From DATLNF01 sp963765815 (GTDB taxonomy: Bacteria > Actinomycetota > Actinomycetes > BP-191): DNA of 64,000 nucleotides. The stretch spans positions 372,001 to 436,000 of the forward strand of contig CAVXXT010000008.1 of assembly GCA_963765815.1 (NCBI GenBank). Reading direction: 5' to 3'. Positions 60,451 to 64,000 of this stretch are shown one piece after another (position 1 is the first letter of the stretch; each line of letters opens with the position of its first letter). Under the pieces are notes generated by a model. The model ran no database searches. It saw only the letters and a program-made list of their open reading frames with translations, and was not told the origin of the DNA. The translations under genes were made by a program, and so were the position numbers.

Positions 60451-61823
60451 CGAGCGCGGCCTCCAGACCGCTCAGCTCCGCTTCGAGGTGCGTCAGCAGT
60501 CGCTGCAGGTGCGGCACGGTGCGGCGGCAGCCGACGATCCCGAACTGCAGCTCGCCGGTGTAGCTGCACGACCGTGATGTTCATCGCCTGCCCGTGCAGC
60601 GGGATGGACAGCGGGTAGAGGCCCTGCAGCCTCGCGCCGCGCCAGTAGAGCGGGTCGCGCGGCCCGGGCACGTTCGAGATCACCAGGTTGAACGGCGGCG
60701 GGCTCACCCGGTGCAGCCCGAGCAGGGAGTTCAGCCCGAGCGGCGCCATGATCACGGCGCTCAGCGCCGTCGCCTGCGTCTGGTTCAGGCCGGCGAAGGC
60801 GGCCTTGCCGGCGCGCATCGACGCCTTGACCGCCTCGAGCCGCTCGGTCGGCGACTCCCGGTCGGTGCCGAGGTGGCACAGGATCGTGCCGACCGCGTTG
60901 CCGGCCTCGCCGTCGTCCGGTACGTCGTCGCTGCGCAGGGACACCGGGGTCATCGCCACCAGCGACGCGTCCGGCAGCGCGTCCTGCTCGATCAGGTAGG
61001 TGCGCAGGGCGCCCGAGCACATCGCGAGCATGACGTCGTTGATCGTCGCGTCCGCGCGCTTGGCGACACCGCGGATCCGCTCCAGCGACCACGACTGCGC
61101 GGCGAAGCGCCGACTTCCGGTGATGCCGAGGTTGAACATGCTCTTCGGCGCCTGCCCCGGCAGCGCCGTCGCCTGGTGCCGCAGCCCCTGCTCGGCCATC
61201 CGCGCCATCGTCGGGAGCACGCCGACGAGGTCGCCCGCGAGCCGAAGCCCGGCCATCGGCAGCGCAGTCAGGCCGCCCCCGTCGCGGTCCGCTCGCTCGC
61301 GCTTGGGCCGGATGTTGCCCCACGGCATCGGGGTGGTCAGGTCGTCGGGGTCGGTCGAGAGACTCCGCTGGAGCAGCCGCATCCCGGACACCCCGTCCAG
61401 CAGCGCGTGGTGCATCTTGCTGTAGATCGCGACCCGGTTGTCGGACACGCCCTCGATCAGGTGCGTCTCCCAGAGCGGCCGGTGCCGGTCCAGGAGCGTG
61501 CCGTGCAGTCGTGAGGTCAGGGCGAGCAGCTCGCGGATCCGGCCGGGGCCGGCCAGCGCCGAGTGCCGCACGTGGTGCTCGAGGTCGACGTCGCGCTCCT
61601 CCACCCAGGTCCACTGCCCGAGGGTGAGAGGCGAGCGGTGCGCGCGCTTGCGGAACAGCGGCGCGACCTCCTCGACCTCGACCGACTCGCGGTAGAGCTC
61701 GGCGACGTGCTCGGGCCCGGCGCCGGCCGGCAGCTCGAAGATCTGCAGGCTCCCCACGTGCATGGGCTGCTCGCGCGACTCGGTGAGCATGAAGGCGGCG
61801 TCGGTGACCGGCATGAGTCCCAT
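60443..61823 (-). pseudogene. Wax ester synthase / diacylglycerol acyltransferase (WS/DGAT), one frameshift
   Basis: An acyltransferase making wax esters or triacylglycerol from acyl-CoA. The active motif HHALLDG (His138, His139, Asp143, Gly144) is intact, as are NDVMLAMCSGALR and NVPGPRDPLYW. The frame breaks near 60566, after GQAMNITVV; SYTGELQFGIVGCRRTVPH continues one base on and ends at 60443 with the normal family C-terminus. Corrected length is 459. Only the last roughly 40 residues are affected, so a read error is likely. Start ATG 61823; ATG 61814 is an alternative. Confidence 0.87.
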
Positions 61824-61874
61824 CGGGGTACTGCATCACGGACGGGGGGCGGCCCGCCACGCGGCCGGCCGCGG

Positions 61875-61904
61875 GTTGGCCGGTCCGGGCGTCCGACGTA
61901 CACT
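61875..61904 (+). promoter_or_regulatory. Promoter of tRNA-Trp
   Basis: TTGGCC (61875-61880) and TACACT (61899-61904) are spaced 18 bases, about 65 bases before the tRNA. Confidence 0.5.
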
Positions 61905-61969
61905 GCTCATTCTGGGCGCGATCGTGTCCCTGCCACGGCGTGCCCGCGGCCGGGTCGGGCCGCGCTCGG

Positions 61970-62042
61970 AGGGCAGTGGCTCAACTGGCAGAGCTCCGGT
62001 CTCCAAAACCGGCGGTTGGGGGTTCGAGTCCCTCCTGCCCTG
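61970..62042 (+). tRNA. tRNA-Trp (CCA)
   Basis: Acceptor AGGGCAG/CTGCCCT, anticodon loop TCTCCAAAA with CCA, T-arm GGTTCGAGTCC. Placement directly before secE is conserved in actinomycetes. The 3' CCA is not encoded. Confidence 0.95.
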
Positions 62043-62106
62043 CACTGTGTTCGCGTCACCGCGTCCCGTGTCACCCGTTTCTCGACTGCGAAGAGGTACG
62101 ACCCAC

Positions 62107-62379
62107 GTGAGCAGCACCACCACGGCCGAGTCGCCGGTCCCGGCCCCCGCCGCGGGCGGCAAGGGCGCGGGCCGTCGCGGCAAGCGCCGCGGCCCGTTCG
62201 CGCGCACCGCGCTGCTCTACCGCGAGGTCGTCGCCGAGCTCCGCAAGGTCATCTGGCCGACCCGGCGCGAGCTGATCGGCTACACCACCGTCGTGCTGGT
62301 GTTCGTCACCTTCATGGTCGCCCTGGTCGCCCTGTTCGACTTCGGCTTCGTGAAGTTCGTCGGCGCGCTGTTCGGCTAG
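62107..62379 (+). CDS. secE: Preprotein translocase subunit SecE
   Basis: A 90-residue SecE. A basic, Ala/Pro-rich N-terminus is followed by the conserved amphipathic helix YREVVAELRKVIWPTRREL and one membrane helix. It stabilises SecY. GTG 62107 follows GAAGAGG. Confidence 0.94.
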   Translation: MSSTTTAESPVPAPAAGGKGAGRRGKRRGPFARTALLYREVVAELRKVIWPTRRELIGYTTVVLVFVTFMVALVALFDFGFVKFVGALFG

Positions 62380-62430
62380 GGCCGCACCCGCACCCCGCCC
62401 CGACGGCCAACCACTAAGGAATCGCATCCC

Positions 62431-63381
62431 GTGTCCGACAACTCCCTGACCTTCGACGAGCGCGACCCGCAGGACGCGCCGGTGGCTGACGAGGCCCCCG
62501 GCTCGGCGCCTGCCGGCGACGCGTTCGACGAGCTGCTGCGCCGCGCCGAGGCGGGCGACCTGCCCGACGGCCTGGCGGAGGCGCCGGACGAGACCCCCGC
62601 GATCGACCTCACCGCCGGGTCACCCGCCGAGGAGGCTGATGACGACGACACCGGTCTCCTGGCCGACGCGGCGGCACAGGAACCCGCCGCGGACGACTCC
62701 GACGACGTGCCGACCGACGCACTGCTCCTGACCGGCGACGAGGCGTCCGACGCCGGGGAGCCCGCCGACGGCGGCGACGTGCTCGCCGAGGGCCTCGCGG
62801 CGCTGGAGGACGACGAGCCGGTCGTCAACGAGATGGCGGAGGCGCTGGAGAACGCGCCGGGCGACTGGTACGTCATCCACTCCTACGCCGGCTACGAGAA
62901 CAAGGTGAAGGCCAACCTCGAGACGCGCATCTCCTCCCTCAACATGGAGGACTACATCTTCCAGATCGAGGTGCCCACCGAGGAGGTCACCGAGGTCAAG
63001 AACGGCAAGCGGCAGATCGTCACGCGCAAGAAGCTCCCGGGCTACCTGTTCGTGCGCATGGACCTCACCGACGAGTCGTGGTCGGCGGTGCGCAACACGC
63101 CCGGCGTGACCGGCTTCGTCGGCCAGACCTCACGCCCGTCGCCGCTGTCGAAGGCCGAGGTCATCGCGACTCTCGCGCCGCCGCCGGTCAAGCCGAAGGC
63201 CACCGTCAAGCTCGAGTTCGAGGTCGGCGAGTCGATCACCGTCATGGACGGCCCCTTCGCCACGCTGCCGGCGACCATCAACGAGATCAACCACGACTCG
63301 CAGAAGCTCAAGGTCCTGGTGTCGATCTTCGGTCGGGAGACCCCGGTCGAGCTGTCGTTCAGCCAGGTCGCCAAGCTCTAG
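62431..63381 (+). CDS. nusG: Transcription termination/antitermination protein NusG
   Basis: A 316-residue NusG. The NGN domain starts near residue 145 (DWYVIHSYAGYENKVKANLE), and the KOW domain is at the end (VMDGPFATLPATINEINHD to LSFSQVAKL). Residues 1-140 form an acidic, low-complexity extension common in actinobacteria but long here. It links RNA polymerase to ribosomes or Rho. The usual next gene, rplK, is missing. Confidence 0.95.
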   Translation: MSDNSLTFDERDPQDAPVADEAPGSAPAGDAFDELLRRAEAGDLPDGLAEAPDETPAIDLTAGSPAEEADDDDTGLLADAAAQEPAADDSDDVPTDALLLTGDEASDAGEPADGGDVLAEGLAALEDDEPVVNEMAEALENAPGDWYVIHSYAGYENKVKANLETRISSLNMEDYIFQIEVPTEEVTEVKNGKRQIVTRKKLPGYLFVRMDLTDESWSAVRNTPGVTGFVGQTSRPSPLSKAEVIATLAPPPVKPKATVKLEFEVGESITVMDGPFATLPATINEINHDSQKLKVLVSIFGRETPVELSFSQVAKL

Positions 63382-63431
63382 GACCGCTCCACCGCACCAC
63401 CCAGTTCAGCAGCACAGCACCACACGTGGGA

Positions 63432-63453
63432 GGGCCGCCAGGGTGGCGGACCC
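63432..63453 (+). promoter_or_regulatory. Hairpin in the nusG-rplA gap
   Basis: GGGCCGCC and GGCGGACCC pair with one bulged A around AGGGT, preceded by GTGGGAGG. Such structures before ribosomal protein genes can bind the encoded protein (L1 in this operon), but I infer this only from position. The whole 103-base gap 63382-63484 contains no L11 coding. Confidence 0.4.
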
Positions 63454-63484
63454 GTTCGCACCACGGACGACAGGAGACACCGTC

Positions 63485-64000
63485 GTGCAGCGCAGCAAGA
63501 GCTACCGCAAGGCCGCCGAGCTCATCGAGCCCGACCGCATCTACACCCCGCTCGAGGCCGTCAAGCTGATCAAGCAGACGTCGACGACCAAGTTCGACGC
63601 CACCGTAGAGGTCGCCATCCGCCTCGGCGTCGACCCCCGCAAGGCCGACCAGATGGTCCGCGGCACGGTCAGCCTGCCGCACGGCACCGGCAAGGTGGTG
63701 CGGGTGGCCGTCTTCGCCACCGGCGCCAAGGCCGCCGAGGCCGAGGCGGCCGGCGCCGACATCGTCGGCTCCGACGACCTGATCGAGCGCGTGGCGGGCG
63801 GCTTCGTCGACTTCGACGCGGCGGTCGCGACGCCGGACCTGATGGGCAAGGTCGGCAAGGTCGCCCGCGTCCTCGGCCCGCGCGGCCTCATGCCCAACCC
63901 GAAGACCGGCACCGTGACGATGGACGTGGGCAAGGCCGTCTCGGACATCAAGGGCGGCAAGGTCAACTTCCGCGTGGACAAGCAGGGCAACCTGCACCTC
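63485..64000 (+). CDS. rplA: Ribosomal protein uL1 (cut by window end)
   Basis: The first 172 residues of L1: VQRSKSYRKAAELIEPDRIY at the start and RVLGPRGLMPNPKTGTVT, the signature, near residue 135. About 65 more residues would be expected. GTG 63485 follows AGGAGAC. L1 binds 23S rRNA at the E-site stalk and usually represses its own operon. Confidence 0.95.
   Translation, partial: MQRSKSYRKAAELIEPDRIYTPLEAVKLIKQTSTTKFDATVEVAIRLGVDPRKADQMVRGTVSLPHGTGKVVRVAVFATGAKAAEAEAAGADIVGSDDLIERVAGGFVDFDAAVATPDLMGKVGKVARVLGPRGLMPNPKTGTVTMDVGKAVSDIKGGKVNFRVDKQGNLHL

Noticed and set aside
63382..63484. A frameshifted remnant of rplK
   Set aside because: The gap is only 103 bases and no frame resembles L11 (no KAGAANPAPPVGPALG-type motif).

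Overview
The window is high-GC actinobacterial chromosome (Actinomycetota, probably class Actinomycetes). Evidence: GTG starts, ATGA/GTGA-type gene overlaps, TAnnnT -10 boxes, the futalosine menaquinone pathway, a BldC-like regulator, a hadA/hadB-like pair, WS/DGAT, and the order rpmG - hadAB - aspC - tRNA-Trp - secE - nusG - rplA. I cannot place it to genus. There is no CRISPR array, insertion sequence or prophage.

Region 1 (1-7492) is a redox island. On the minus strand lie a 103-residue membrane protein, a two-cluster ferredoxin and the start of a cytochrome b. Diverging from them on the plus strand are a TlpA-type thioredoxin and CcdA/ResB/ResC (System II cytochrome c maturation), then a CcoN-like 12-helix-type protein that has lost the expected haem and CuB histidines, a CcoO-like monohaem cytochrome c and a small membrane protein. 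This is the best candidate for an undescribed system.

Region 2 (7533-24887) is a scattered menaquinone locus by the futalosine route: ubiD-like (two frameshifts), mqnP, ubiX-like, mqnE, mqnA, mqnC, a probable mqnX, menG and a MenJ-like reductase. Interspersed are a BldC-like protein, a 43-residue ORF, an Lrp/AsnC regulator, an LPXTG-anchored coiled-coil protein, DinB, a CsoR/CopA copper-export pair with its operator, and a cupredoxin/propeller protein. mqnD is not in the window.

Region 3 (24893-50193) holds a complete 14-gene nuoA-N operon, a polyprenyl diphosphate synthase, and a second ten-gene nuo cluster (A, B, C, H-N) with no nuoD, E, F or G. The quinone made in region 2, its side chain (the synthase) and its main reductase (complex I) are thus neighbours.

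Region 4 (50284-64000) has htpX, yajQ, tRNA-Tyr, a membrane GGDEF-EAL protein, tRNA-Thr, tRNA-Met, rpmG, a FabG-like SDR with two MaoC hydratase genes, aspC, an ECF sigma/anti-sigma pair, an SCP2-alpha/beta-hydrolase fusion with WS/DGAT, tRNA-Trp, secE, nusG and rplA (cut by the window end). rplK, normally between nusG and rplA, is absent.

Five genes carry clean single-base frameshifts (six in total) in otherwise intact frames. I read these as probable sequence errors, so the missing rplK also needs checking against raw reads. No gene-free stretch exceeds 300 bases.
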